A model generated the notes under the pieces. It ran no database searches and was not told the DNA's origin. It worked only from the letters and a program-made list of their open reading frames with translations. DNA of 64,000 bases from Flavobacterium ichthyis. GTDB lineage: Bacteria > Bacteroidota > Bacteroidia > Flavobacteriales > Flavobacteriaceae. Location: NCBI RefSeq assembly GCF_009915155.1, contig NZ_JAABLM010000001.1, positions 310,001-374,000 of the forward strand, written 5' to 3'. Shown here one piece after another: positions 17,240-25,421 of the stretch (the stretch's first letter is position 1; every line of letters begins with the position of its first letter). Made by a program: the position numbers and the translations under genes.

Positions 17240-19747
17240 TTAAAAATAAAACCCAAAAGAAGCTTTAACCGCAAACTTATTCGCATCCGGAAGATGTAAG
17301 TAATTTCCTCTCCAGGCGAAGTCAATTCTCAACACTTTAAAAATATTTCCAATTCCAGCGTGGTATTCCCAATAGACATCTTCTGGAGCGCGATACGGAA
17401 TTAAAGTTTGGGCATTGATGGCTCTATTTTCGTCAGAAATCGTTCCGTAAACGGCTTTGATTCCGATGATTTCTCGCCAATTTAATTTCCGTAAAAAAGG
17501 AACTCGGGCAAATAATCTTCCGTTGAAATGATGCTCTAAATGAAGCGAGGCATACTCATCAGCCATAAATTCGTAATAATTCATCAAATTGTAAGTGTTG
17601 TCTATCACAAAATACGATTGGTTCCCCGGAACAACTCCCATCAACCCAAGTGGAACGGTTCCGAAAATTTTTCCGGCTTCAAACGTGGCAAACAACCTTC
17701 CGAAACCACCGACCAAAACCGGTTGACGGTAGTAGAACTGTAATTTTTCGTATTCAAAATCACTATCAAAAAGGCCTTTAATTCCTTGGCTGAAACTTAA
17801 ATACAATCGGGCATAATTATAATCGATTACGGTTCTTTCCACGCCATAACCTACGGTTTTTCGGCCTGGAGTATAATCGATTGAAGCATTAAACTCGTAT
17901 TGCTTGAGGCTTCCGGAAATGACACCAAACGGATTTTCGGCAGAGGGTAATTCTTTATAATAATCCAAACTAAAAGTATTTGGCGAAGCCGACTTTAAAG
18001 TTCGGTACGAAAATCCTCCTTGGAAAGTTAGGTTTTTTAAAGGTTCGATTTCGGCAAAAAGATTCGTGAGGTTTACAGAAGTTAACTTGCTATTATCGCC
18101 ACTAGCAAAAACCGCTGAAGAGGCAAAACTTCGACCTAACAAATCATTAGATGTGGTAAGGCTTACGCCAATTTGTTCAATGTCACGACGATTTCCTCCG
18201 GAGACAATAAACCGACTTTTTTTGTCGAGCAACACTTTTCCGGAAATTCCGTATTTAAACTGATTGTCTCTAAAACCGTAGGCTGTGTATGCTTGGATTC
18301 GCCAAGGATCGTTTTGACCAAAATACGTTCGACCTCCGGCACGAAGCCTCACTCCTTCCACATCATTGTATCCAAACGTGGAAAATATCGGACCAAAATC
18401 AAAATTATTTAATTCGACATATCCACTTCCCAAAATGGAAACCGCATTGTACAAACGCTTAAATTTTTTGACGGTTTTGAGCGTATCGAGCATTTGATAA
18501 ACGCCTTTTTCGTCTTTGTTTAAACGTTCAAATCGATTTTCTTCCCAAAATTCATCGCTCTTTACGTAAATCGTGGGATCGTAATTATTGACTTCTTCTT
18601 TATAAAATTTATCTTCTTTTTTCTTATCAAATTGATGGTCTTTGAATAAAGTGGTTCTTTTACCATAAACGCCACGCGATTCATCTTTTTTAGAAAAAGC
18701 AAAATCCGACATCATGTGATCGCGCGTGAGCAGGAAAACGGAATCGTTTAAAACCTCAAATTCTTGTTCGATATAAATTTCTTTCACCCAGTTGATATTG
18801 GCACTTCGGCTGGCGGTTAGGTTTATTTTTTTGATGGCAAAAGTGGTATCGTTTACCCAAAAATCCCCCTTGAATGTCAGTTCGTTTTTTCGTCTTGGAT
18901 AATACACAATATTGTAACACCATTTGTTATCGATAAACGTACTGTCGTGCAACACATAATTATAGACGTTGATACCCGTTCGCGAAAGCGGGCTCACGAA
19001 ATCTTTATCGAAAAATTTTAGGTAATTGTCATAAATATCGTAGTCTGCATATAAATCTTTTACAAAACCGATAATTTGCTGGTTGTTGCTAAATCCCGAA
19101 TTTTTATTGGCGATTTGCACTTCTTTTTTTCTATTGTTGACATTATCACCATAGACTTTGCTCAAGGCTTCGTTGATAAAAATCGGAAGGTAGGATTTTC
19201 CGGTAACATCTGAAGTATCCACTTGATTGAAAACAAATTCCATCCCGCGGAAGAGCTTGCTTTTCATCAACGCAGAATCGATTGTATTGAGATCGAATTC
19301 TACTTTTTCGTACTTATCATATTCATATTGCTTGAACATTTTGAGTCCGTTTTTTTTGCGGCGTTCCCAAATTTTTCTCAAAATATCAATGGCAGGATTG
19401 TCTTTTTTGGAAGTTTTTCCGGTGTAAATCACGACTTCGCCAAGGGTTTTTCCGGCTCCAAGATTTACCTCGAGATTGTAGGTTACGGCTTTGTCGAGCG
19501 TGACTTCTTTTTGTTCCATCCCAACAAAGGAAACCACAATTGCTTTTTGTGTTTCTTTAGATTCGAGATAAAATTTTCCGTCTTCGTTAGTAATAATTCC
19601 TTCGGTAGTACCTTTAAAAACGACGTTTGCGTAGGGTAATGGTTGCTTAAATTCGTCATAAACAATTCCGCTAACTTTGGTTTGAGAAAAGGCGGTTGTG
19701 ATTATTGTAAGAAAAAACGCAAGGCTTAGAACAAATTTGTTATTCAT
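17240..19747 (-). CDS. DUF5686 outer-membrane protein with carboxypeptidase-like regulatory domain
   Basis: 835 residues; signal MNNKFVLSLAFFLTIITTAFSQ (start chosen here, 15 residues inside the longest frame). Residues 25-105 are a carboxypeptidase D regulatory-like beta domain (VSGIVYDEFKQPLPYANVVFKG, NEDGKFYL), as in TonB-linked proteins. The rest fits DUF5686, ending in a beta-barrel with a terminal aromatic residue (KASFGFYF). Likely an outer-membrane protein of unknown function, widespread in Bacteroidota. It is not preceded by a SusD-type gene. Confidence 0.9.
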   Translation of the reverse strand: MNNKFVLSLAFFLTIITTAFSQTKVSGIVYDEFKQPLPYANVVFKGTTEGIITNEDGKFYLESKETQKAIVVSFVGMEQKEVTLDKAVTYNLEVNLGAGKTLGEVVIYTGKTSKKDNPAIDILRKIWERRKKNGLKMFKQYEYDKYEKVEFDLNTIDSALMKSKLFRGMEFVFNQVDTSDVTGKSYLPIFINEALSKVYGDNVNNRKKEVQIANKNSGFSNNQQIIGFVKDLYADYDIYDNYLKFFDKDFVSPLSRTGINVYNYVLHDSTFIDNKWCYNIVYYPRRKNELTFKGDFWVNDTTFAIKKINLTASRSANINWVKEIYIEQEFEVLNDSVFLLTRDHMMSDFAFSKKDESRGVYGKRTTLFKDHQFDKKKEDKFYKEEVNNYDPTIYVKSDEFWEENRFERLNKDEKGVYQMLDTLKTVKKFKRLYNAVSILGSGYVELNNFDFGPIFSTFGYNDVEGVRLRAGGRTYFGQNDPWRIQAYTAYGFRDNQFKYGISGKVLLDKKSRFIVSGGNRRDIEQIGVSLTTSNDLLGRSFASSAVFASGDNSKLTSVNLTNLFAEIEPLKNLTFQGGFSYRTLKSASPNTFSLDYYKELPSAENPFGVISGSLKQYEFNASIDYTPGRKTVGYGVERTVIDYNYARLYLSFSQGIKGLFDSDFEYEKLQFYYRQPVLVGGFGRLFATFEAGKIFGTVPLGLMGVVPGNQSYFVIDNTYNLMNYYEFMADEYASLHLEHHFNGRLFARVPFLRKLNWREIIGIKAVYGTISDENRAINAQTLIPYRAPEDVYWEYHAGIGNIFKVLRIDFAWRGNYLHLPDANKFAVKASFGFYF

Positions 19748-19800
19748 ATAATTAAAAAAAACTTCACCAGGAATGTCCCAATGAAGTTTCAAATATAGTC

Positions 19801-19933
19801 AATTAGACAATTAGATAATTAGATAATTAGAAAATTAGAAAATTAGATAATTAGATAATTAGAGAATTACATAATTCGTTAATTAGATAATTAGACAATT
19901 AGATAATTAGATAATTAGATAATTAGATAATTT
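19801..19933. repeat. 9-bp AT-rich tandem repeat
   Basis: About 14 imperfect units of AATTAGATA between two minus-strand genes (variants AATTAGACA, AATTAGAAA). No spacers, so not CRISPR. It sits upstream of the DUF5686 gene and downstream of pdhB. Confidence 0.9.
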
Positions 19934-20021
19934 GAAGTTAGGCAATAGCAAATTTATTACTTTGCGATTCTTTAAAACAATTGACTTATTTTCAAATTAC
20001 CACTTTTTCAAATTGTTCCAA

Positions 20022-21005
20022 TTAATTCTTTTTGTAAGCTACTTTTTTTACGGCTTTGATTACGTCTTGTGCATTTGGCAACCATTCTTTCAACAGTGCC
20101 GGAGAATATGGAGCTGGAGTATCGGCAGTTGTAATTCTTTGAATTGGCGCGTCAAGGTAGTCAAAAGCACGTTCTTGAACGATGTAAGTAATTTCTGAAG
20201 CTACGCTTGCAAATGGCCACGCTTCTTCTAGAACTACTAAACGGTTTGTTTTTTTAACCGAATTTAAAATGGCGTCATAATCCATCGGTCGAACGGTTCT
20301 TAAGTCGATAATTTCACAAGAAATTCCTTCTTTTTCTAGTTCTTCTGCAGCAGTATAAGCTTCTTTAATAATTTTTCCAAAAGAAACAATGGTTACGTCG
20401 CTACCTTCTCTTTTGATATCAGCAACACCTAAAGGAATGGTGTATTCTCCTTCCGGCACTTCGCCTTTGTCGCCATACATTTGCTCAGATTCCATAAAAA
20501 TAACAGGATCATTATCACGAATAGCTGCTTTTAACAATCCTTTTGCATCGTAAGGATTTGAAGGCACTACCACTTTAAGTCCTGGAGTGTTGGCAAACCA
20601 GTTTTCGAAAGCCTGAGAGTGCGTTGCCGCTAATTGTCCCGCAGAAGCAGTTGGGCCACGAAACACCATTGGCATTGGAAATTGTCCGGCAGACATTTGA
20701 CGCATTTTTGCAGCGTTATTAATGATTTGATCGATTCCAACTAAAGAAAAGTTGAAGGTCATGAACTCAACAATTGGGCGGTTTCCGTTCATTGCCGAAC
20801 CTACTGCAATACCTGCAAAACCAAGTTCTGCAATTGGCGTATCAATAACACGTTTTGGTCCAAACTCGTCTAACATTCCTTTTGAAGCTTTATAAGCACC
20901 GTTATATTCGGCCACTTCTTCACCCATTAAATATATTGATTCGTCGCGACGCATTTCTTCGCTCATTGCTTCGCAAATCGCCTCTCTAAATTGGATTGTT
21001 CTCAT
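20022..21005 (-). CDS. pdhB: Pyruvate dehydrogenase E1 component, beta subunit
   Basis: 327 residues; cytosolic subunit of the pyruvate dehydrogenase complex making acetyl-CoA. Family features: MRTIQFREAICEAM start, GEEVAEYNGAYK, the FMTFNF and RGPTASAGQLAATHSQ segments of the thiamine-diphosphate pocket partner, and the transketolase C-domain (IDLRTVRPMDYD, VVLEEAWPFASV). The GEEVAEYNGAYKASKGM sequence is typical of PdhB rather than of branched-chain E1 beta. The alpha subunit gene is not adjacent. Start matches the family. Confidence 0.94.
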   Translation of the reverse strand: MRTIQFREAICEAMSEEMRRDESIYLMGEEVAEYNGAYKASKGMLDEFGPKRVIDTPIAELGFAGIAVGSAMNGNRPIVEFMTFNFSLVGIDQIINNAAKMRQMSAGQFPMPMVFRGPTASAGQLAATHSQAFENWFANTPGLKVVVPSNPYDAKGLLKAAIRDNDPVIFMESEQMYGDKGEVPEGEYTIPLGVADIKREGSDVTIVSFGKIIKEAYTAAEELEKEGISCEIIDLRTVRPMDYDAILNSVKKTNRLVVLEEAWPFASVASEITYIVQERAFDYLDAPIQRITTADTPAPYSPALLKEWLPNAQDVIKAVKKVAYKKN

Positions 21006-21036
21006 GATAAATAATTCTACTTGAAATTGTGAAACG

Positions 21037-21044
21037 CAAAAGTA
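21037..21044 (-). promoter_or_regulatory. -7 box of pdhB
   Basis: CAAAAGTA on plus (TACTTTTG on minus), matching TAnnTTTG, 32 bases upstream of the pdhB start and identical to the ppa box. Confidence 0.6.
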
Positions 21045-21197
21045 AATAAAAGAATTTAATGATTAAAAGATTTATTGATTTGAAGATTTGAAAATTTTGG
21101 AAATTGGTGAATTTGGAGATTTGAAATAAGGATTGGGAAATTGATGCTCGAAGTGGCATTATTTTTTTATGGGATTTTTAGGGGTACCACAACCTGC

Positions 21198-21252
21198 CTT
21201 TATCTATGCTTTATCTATGCTTTATCTATGCTTTATCTATACACTATCCATA
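21198..21252. repeat. 11-bp tandem repeat upstream of the small HTH gene
   Basis: Four units of CTTTATCTAT(G/A), period 11, followed by a degenerate fifth (CACTATCCATA). It lies in the 480-base gap between pdhB and the HTH gene. The period is close to one helical turn, so repeated protein binding on one face is possible. The rest of the gap shows only AT-rich sequence and no gene. Confidence 0.85.
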
Positions 21253-21486
21253 CTCTCTGTCCCGGCATGACCCGTCCTAAAATAAGTATATGCTGTATAG
21301 TTGTTTTAGTATAAGGCAAGATACAACCCGAGAGAAAATTTTAAGGAAATTTTAATTTATTTTCCTCAATTACGGAAACCCGTAAGGATTTGAATTTCAA
21401 CCTCAATAATTTTGACGAAGCGAACAGAAAAAATCACACTGCACTTCTAATGCAGTCAAAATCTTTAAAATTGCCCGAATCAATAA

Positions 21487-21702
21487 ATGGATATTCGAAT
21501 TATCATCAAATTACATGAACTAATCTCCACAGAACGAACCGGTAACCCGAAAGCTTGTGCGGAAAAACTAAATATTTCAGAACGCACGATTTACAATTAT
21601 GTTTCGTTTATGCGTCGAGAATTAAAAGCCCCTATTATTTTCAATGTGATAAAGGGTTGTTACTGTTATGATGGGGAGTGCAAGTTGAGGTTTAGGGGGT
21701 AG
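21487..21702 (+). CDS. Small helix-turn-helix protein
   Basis: 71 residues, almost entirely one winged-HTH-like domain: KLHELISTERTGNPKACAEK (first helices), then LNISERTIYNYVSFMRRELK (turn and recognition helix), then a short beta wing ending in YCYDGECKLRF. Such orphan HTH proteins are common in Flavobacteriia. It ends 31 bases before the vWA gene, on the same strand, and follows the 11-bp repeats, so it could regulate the downstream cluster; this is inference from position. Confidence 0.75.
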   Translation: MDIRIIIKLHELISTERTGNPKACAEKLNISERTIYNYVSFMRRELKAPIIFNVIKGCYCYDGECKLRFRG

Positions 21703-21733
21703 GGAATATTAATTTTTAAATGTAAAATAAATT

Positions 21734-22591
21734 ATGAATAACAATTCAAAACAATGGAGTTCAGCAAATCCTGGTTACATAATTTTTCTCATTGACCAAT
21801 CAGGTTCTATGGGAGAAGATTATACAGGAGGAAAAAACAAAGCCGAGTTTACCTCTCTCGTAATCAACAGAACAATTAACGATTTAATTTTTACAAATAG
21901 TGCAGGTGACAAAATTAAGGACAGAGTGTTTTTATCTCTTATTGGCTATGGTGGAAAAGGTGGTAATTCAGTAGATGATATTCGTTCTGACTATTTAAGT
22001 GCTTTTGCTGATAGTCCTTTAAGAATTGAGAAAATAAAAAAGAAAGTTTCTGACGGAGCGGGAGGTTTAGTTGAAATTGAGGAAGAAATGGCTATGTATG
22101 TTGAACCTACTTGCCCACGAAATGGATTAACACCAATGGCAGAAGCTCTTGATTTTGCAAAGCAACTCATAGAAGGTTGGATAACTAAAAAACCTGACAA
22201 TCCTGCACCTGTAATTATAAATGTTTCGGACGGAATGCCATATACAGGAAGTAATCCAATAGACGATATTGAAAAAACAATATCAACCGCAAACAGTATT
22301 ATGAATATCAATACTGGAGATGGAAATCCTCTAATTTTCAATGTTCATTTAGGACAACCACCATTCAACGAAACAAAGTTTTCCTCAACTGAAAACGAAG
22401 TTTCAGACGAAGAAGGAAAAATACTTTTCAAAATTTCAAGTAAAGTACCTGAAACATATCGTGAAGCCGCAAGAAAACACGAATTTGTAACAGACGTAGA
22501 TTCAAGAGGTTTTGTTTCAAATGCTGGTCCCGAAACTCTTATTAAATTTATCAATTTTGGTTCATCTGGAGGAACAGACAGAATTATTTAA
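21734..22591 (+). CDS. TerY-like von Willebrand factor A protein
   Basis: 285 residues, cytosolic (no signal). A vWA domain fills the protein: MIDAS motif DQSGS at 21-25, the GLTPM threonine in the middle and NVSDG later complete the metal site. An inserted segment of about 40 residues (residues 90-130) separates the first strands. No membrane segment. It is followed after 3 bases by the PP2C-like gene and then by a kinase, the gene order of TerY-P triads described with tellurite-resistance type stress systems. First gene of the seven-gene cluster. Confidence 0.85.
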   Translation: MNNNSKQWSSANPGYIIFLIDQSGSMGEDYTGGKNKAEFTSLVINRTINDLIFTNSAGDKIKDRVFLSLIGYGGKGGNSVDDIRSDYLSAFADSPLRIEKIKKKVSDGAGGLVEIEEEMAMYVEPTCPRNGLTPMAEALDFAKQLIEGWITKKPDNPAPVIINVSDGMPYTGSNPIDDIEKTISTANSIMNINTGDGNPLIFNVHLGQPPFNETKFSSTENEVSDEEGKILFKISSKVPETYREAARKHEFVTDVDSRGFVSNAGPETLIKFINFGSSGGTDRII

Positions 22592-22594
22592 GAA

Positions 22595-23830
22595 ATGAAA
22601 ATCAATATAAAAGGATTTATAACGAGTAAGAAATCAGAATTATATTCAGATTGTGCGGATAATTATGCTATAAACATTGATCATAATAAATTTTCTATTT
22701 CTGATGGAGTTTCAAAGTCTTTCTTCCCAAAAATTTGGTCGGATATATTAGTAAATAAATATGTCAATCAAAAAGATTGGAAAGATAACAATGAATTTAT
22801 TGTTGAAAGTCAAAAAGAATGGCAATCCAAAATTGATGAAATTGTAAATCAACCAGAAACCAAATGGTTTACAAAATCTCAATACAATAGAAAAGACCCT
22901 GCATTGGCAACATTTGTCGGACTTCAATTTTTAGAATCTGACCAAAAATGGATTGCACAAGCATTAGGAGATAGTTTTTTGTTTTTCATTCCAAAGGGTT
23001 CAACGGAGATTGAAATTAAATTATCCACTAAACCCGAACCTATTGTATTTGACAACTTTCCTGATTATTTATCAAGTATTGGAAGTTCTCATAAAGGAGA
23101 AAAAAAGCCAATTAAAGGAGAAAAAATAAAGGAAGGAACTTTTTATTTAATGACCGATGCCCTTGCTGAATGGTTTTTATTAAATACAGAACAAGTCAAA
23201 CAGACACTTGACAACATCAAAACCCAAGAACAATATGTTGAAACAATTGCAAATGAAAGAAATGCAAACCGATTAAATGACGATGATTCCGCAGTTTTGA
23301 TACTTGAACTTTTTGACGATGGCAAAAAAGAATTTTCCTATTCTAATATCGAAGTAACTTTTTTGTCAGAGCTTGTTAAAGAAGAAGCGGAGAAACTAGA
23401 AGAATCTAAAAAAAAAGAAATTTCTTCTCAAGATTCTTTAAGTGTAAATGAAGAAGAAAACAGGGAAGAACAATTGACAAAAGAAGAAAATTCTGAAAAA
23501 GAGGAAATTAAACAAGTTGAGCAATCAACGGAGATTAAAGATGAGGAAATTGAAAACTCGGATAAGAAAATAGAGGAGGAAAAACCACTTGATGAAAATG
23601 TAAAAGAAAACATAGCAGAGGATAATTCGCCTGTCAAAAATGATAATCTTTCTGAACAAAATCAGAAAGAAGAAAAATCAACTAATGAAAGTAATAATTT
23701 AAATGAAGAGTTAACAGACGATAGCAGTAATCTCACAGACGAAAAACAACAACAAGAAAAATCTTCTGTACAAATTAAAGAGATAACAGCAGAGCCACAA
23801 AAAGTCAAATCTGTAACTGATAAATTCTAA
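22595..23830 (+). CDS. PP2C-like phosphatase with long charged tail
   Basis: 411 residues. Residues 1-240 follow the PP2C pattern: YAINIDHNKFSISDGVSKSF (metal-binding DG), an ATFVGLQF strand, QALGDSFLFF, LMTDALAEW and NDDDSAVLILEL. The classical DGMGG is reduced to SDGVSKS, as in divergent PP2C proteins of TerY-P clusters. Residues 255-400 are a Glu/Lys/Asn/Ser-rich low-complexity tail. The protein ends VKSVTDKF, a terminus shared with the next kinase and the PLD protein. Probably reverses phosphorylation by the neighbouring kinases. Confidence 0.8.
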   Translation: MKINIKGFITSKKSELYSDCADNYAINIDHNKFSISDGVSKSFFPKIWSDILVNKYVNQKDWKDNNEFIVESQKEWQSKIDEIVNQPETKWFTKSQYNRKDPALATFVGLQFLESDQKWIAQALGDSFLFFIPKGSTEIEIKLSTKPEPIVFDNFPDYLSSIGSSHKGEKKPIKGEKIKEGTFYLMTDALAEWFLLNTEQVKQTLDNIKTQEQYVETIANERNANRLNDDDSAVLILELFDDGKKEFSYSNIEVTFLSELVKEEAEKLEESKKKEISSQDSLSVNEEENREEQLTKEENSEKEEIKQVEQSTEIKDEEIENSDKKIEEEKPLDENVKENIAEDNSPVKNDNLSEQNQKEEKSTNESNNLNEELTDDSSNLTDEKQQQEKSSVQIKEITAEPQKVKSVTDKF

Positions 23831-23833
23831 CAT

Positions 23834-24847
23834 ATGACAAATATTTATCCTACAAGAACTGATATAGTTACAGCAATGCGAAATCCGCAAGTTAGCTTTA
23901 AAGCAAGCGAACTCATCGGAGGAACGATTATCCAAAAAGGTTCTCGTGTTATTCAATATTCAGGTGGTTACACAACTGTTTTTCCTTTTAATACCAGTGA
24001 AGGAGAAAAAGTTGCCGTACGTTGTTGGATTGCAGATATTGGAGACGCCAAACGAAGAAGTCAAGAAATATCTACTTATTTAGCAAATCTAAACAATGCC
24101 TATTTCTGCAATTTTCAATATTTGGAAGAAGCACTTCTTATCAATGGGAATATCTATCCTATCGTTTTAATGGATTGGGTTGAAGGAAAAACTTTGAAAG
24201 ATTTTATCAACGATAATATACATTCAAATCCTTCTTCAATTTCAAAAGTACGAGAGAATTTTAAAGAAATGGTTACATATTTTCATCAGCAAAATATCGC
24301 TCACGGAGATTTGCAACACGGAAATATTTTAGTTAATCACGATTGTAGTTTAACAATTATTGATTACGATTCAATGTATATTAAACCGCTTGAAGGAATG
24401 TCTGATGCAATCAAAGGTTTGCCCGGTTATCAACATCCATTAAGATCTGCCAATAAACTTATCAATCCTAAATTAGATTATTTTTCAGAGCTCATAATTT
24501 ATTTGTCGCTACTTGTTTTTGAAAATCAGCCAAGTTTATGGCAAAAATATTATGAAACGGAAGATTTGTTGTTTTCCAAAGATGATTTTGCGAATCCCAA
24601 TCATTCTGTATTAATCAACAGTTTGCTAAAGTCCAATAATCAAACCGTTGTGGACTTGACAAACAAACTAAAAGAAGAACTAACAAAAAACGACATTCAA
24701 CAATTAGAACCGTTAGAAAATCTGCTGATTGACAGACTTGAAGTTACCAAAGAAAACATAATGGATAAATGGAATAAACAGCCCAATCCGCCAAGTAAAA
24801 AAGAAGTAAAACTTCCTGATGCAAACAACATTATGAATAAGTTTTAA
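23834..24847 (+). CDS. Protein kinase-like protein 1
   Basis: 337 residues, starting 3 bases after the phosphatase stop. Kinase landmarks: VAVRCWI (strand with a possible ATP lysine replaced by arginine-rich sequence), LMDWVEGKTLKDFI hinge, catalytic loop AHGDLQHGNIL near 156-166 and metal-binding IIDYDSMYI (DYD in place of DFG). PGYQHPLRSANK follows like an activation segment. The tail repeats a pattern, IMDKW then NNIMNKF at the very end. Similar to the second kinase at 25422-27224 across the whole catalytic part. Soluble. Substrates unknown. Confidence 0.82.
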   Translation: MTNIYPTRTDIVTAMRNPQVSFKASELIGGTIIQKGSRVIQYSGGYTTVFPFNTSEGEKVAVRCWIADIGDAKRRSQEISTYLANLNNAYFCNFQYLEEALLINGNIYPIVLMDWVEGKTLKDFINDNIHSNPSSISKVRENFKEMVTYFHQQNIAHGDLQHGNILVNHDCSLTIIDYDSMYIKPLEGMSDAIKGLPGYQHPLRSANKLINPKLDYFSELIIYLSLLVFENQPSLWQKYYETEDLLFSKDDFANPNHSVLINSLLKSNNQTVVDLTNKLKEELTKNDIQQLEPLENLLIDRLEVTKENIMDKWNKQPNPPSKKEVKLPDANNIMNKF

Positions 24848-24849
24848 CA

Positions 24850-25419
24850 ATGACGGAGGTTTATTTTGAAGATATACACAATCAAATCATCAATCAAATT
24901 TCGGCTTCAAACAAAAGTCTAAAAATTTGTGTTGCGTGGTTTACTGATGTTGAAATCTACCAAAGCATTATTCAAGCTCAAAACAGAGGTGTTAAGGTTT
25001 ATATCATTGTAGCAAATCACGAGTTCAACAAAAATTCACGAGTTGATTTTAAAGAATTGTTACAAAATAATGGATATGTAGGATATATCGGAAATATCAA
25101 CGATGGAGCTAAAGACAAACTTATGCACAATAAATTTTGTATTGTTGATGATTCTACAATTATTACAGGTTCATATAATTGGACATTTAAAGCAAGATTA
25201 AATGATGAAAATATCATCATTATTAAAAATCAGCCTACTGTTATTGCTCAATTCAATAACAAGTTTGAAAGTATAAAACCTCAATATGGTTTTGCTATTA
25301 AAGGAAACGAAGTACAACTATTGCCAATCGAAAAAATAATGGCAAAATGGGACAAACCAAAAGAAACAAAGCAACAAATAGAAGGAAATAAAGCTAAATC
25401 AATTTTCGATAAATTTTAA
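24850..25419 (+). CDS. Single-HKD phospholipase D-like protein (probable nuclease)
   Basis: 189 residues, 2 bases after the kinase stop. One HKD motif, MHNKFCIVDDSTIITGSYNWT, with H93, K95 and the aspartate about five residues later; the GSYNWT follow-up is typical of Nuc/mitochondrial-type PLD enzymes that act as dimers. N-terminal part has KSLKICVAWFTD and GVKVYIIVANHE, usual for this family. The C-terminus (KIMAKWDKP ... AKSIFDKF) matches the tail of kinase 1. Nuclease or lipase activity cannot be told apart from sequence. Confidence 0.85.
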   Translation: MTEVYFEDIHNQIINQISASNKSLKICVAWFTDVEIYQSIIQAQNRGVKVYIIVANHEFNKNSRVDFKELLQNNGYVGYIGNINDGAKDKLMHNKFCIVDDSTIITGSYNWTFKARLNDENIIIIKNQPTVIAQFNNKFESIKPQYGFAIKGNEVQLLPIEKIMAKWDKPKETKQQIEGNKAKSIFDKF

Positions 25420-25421
25420 GA

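Noticed and set aside
19801..19933. CRISPR-like appearance of tandem repeats
   Set aside because: Units are 9 bp and contiguous with no spacers; no cas genes in the window.
21198..21252. CRISPR-like or transposon end repeat
   Set aside because: 11-bp contiguous units without spacers, no transposase nearby; kept as tandem repeat only.
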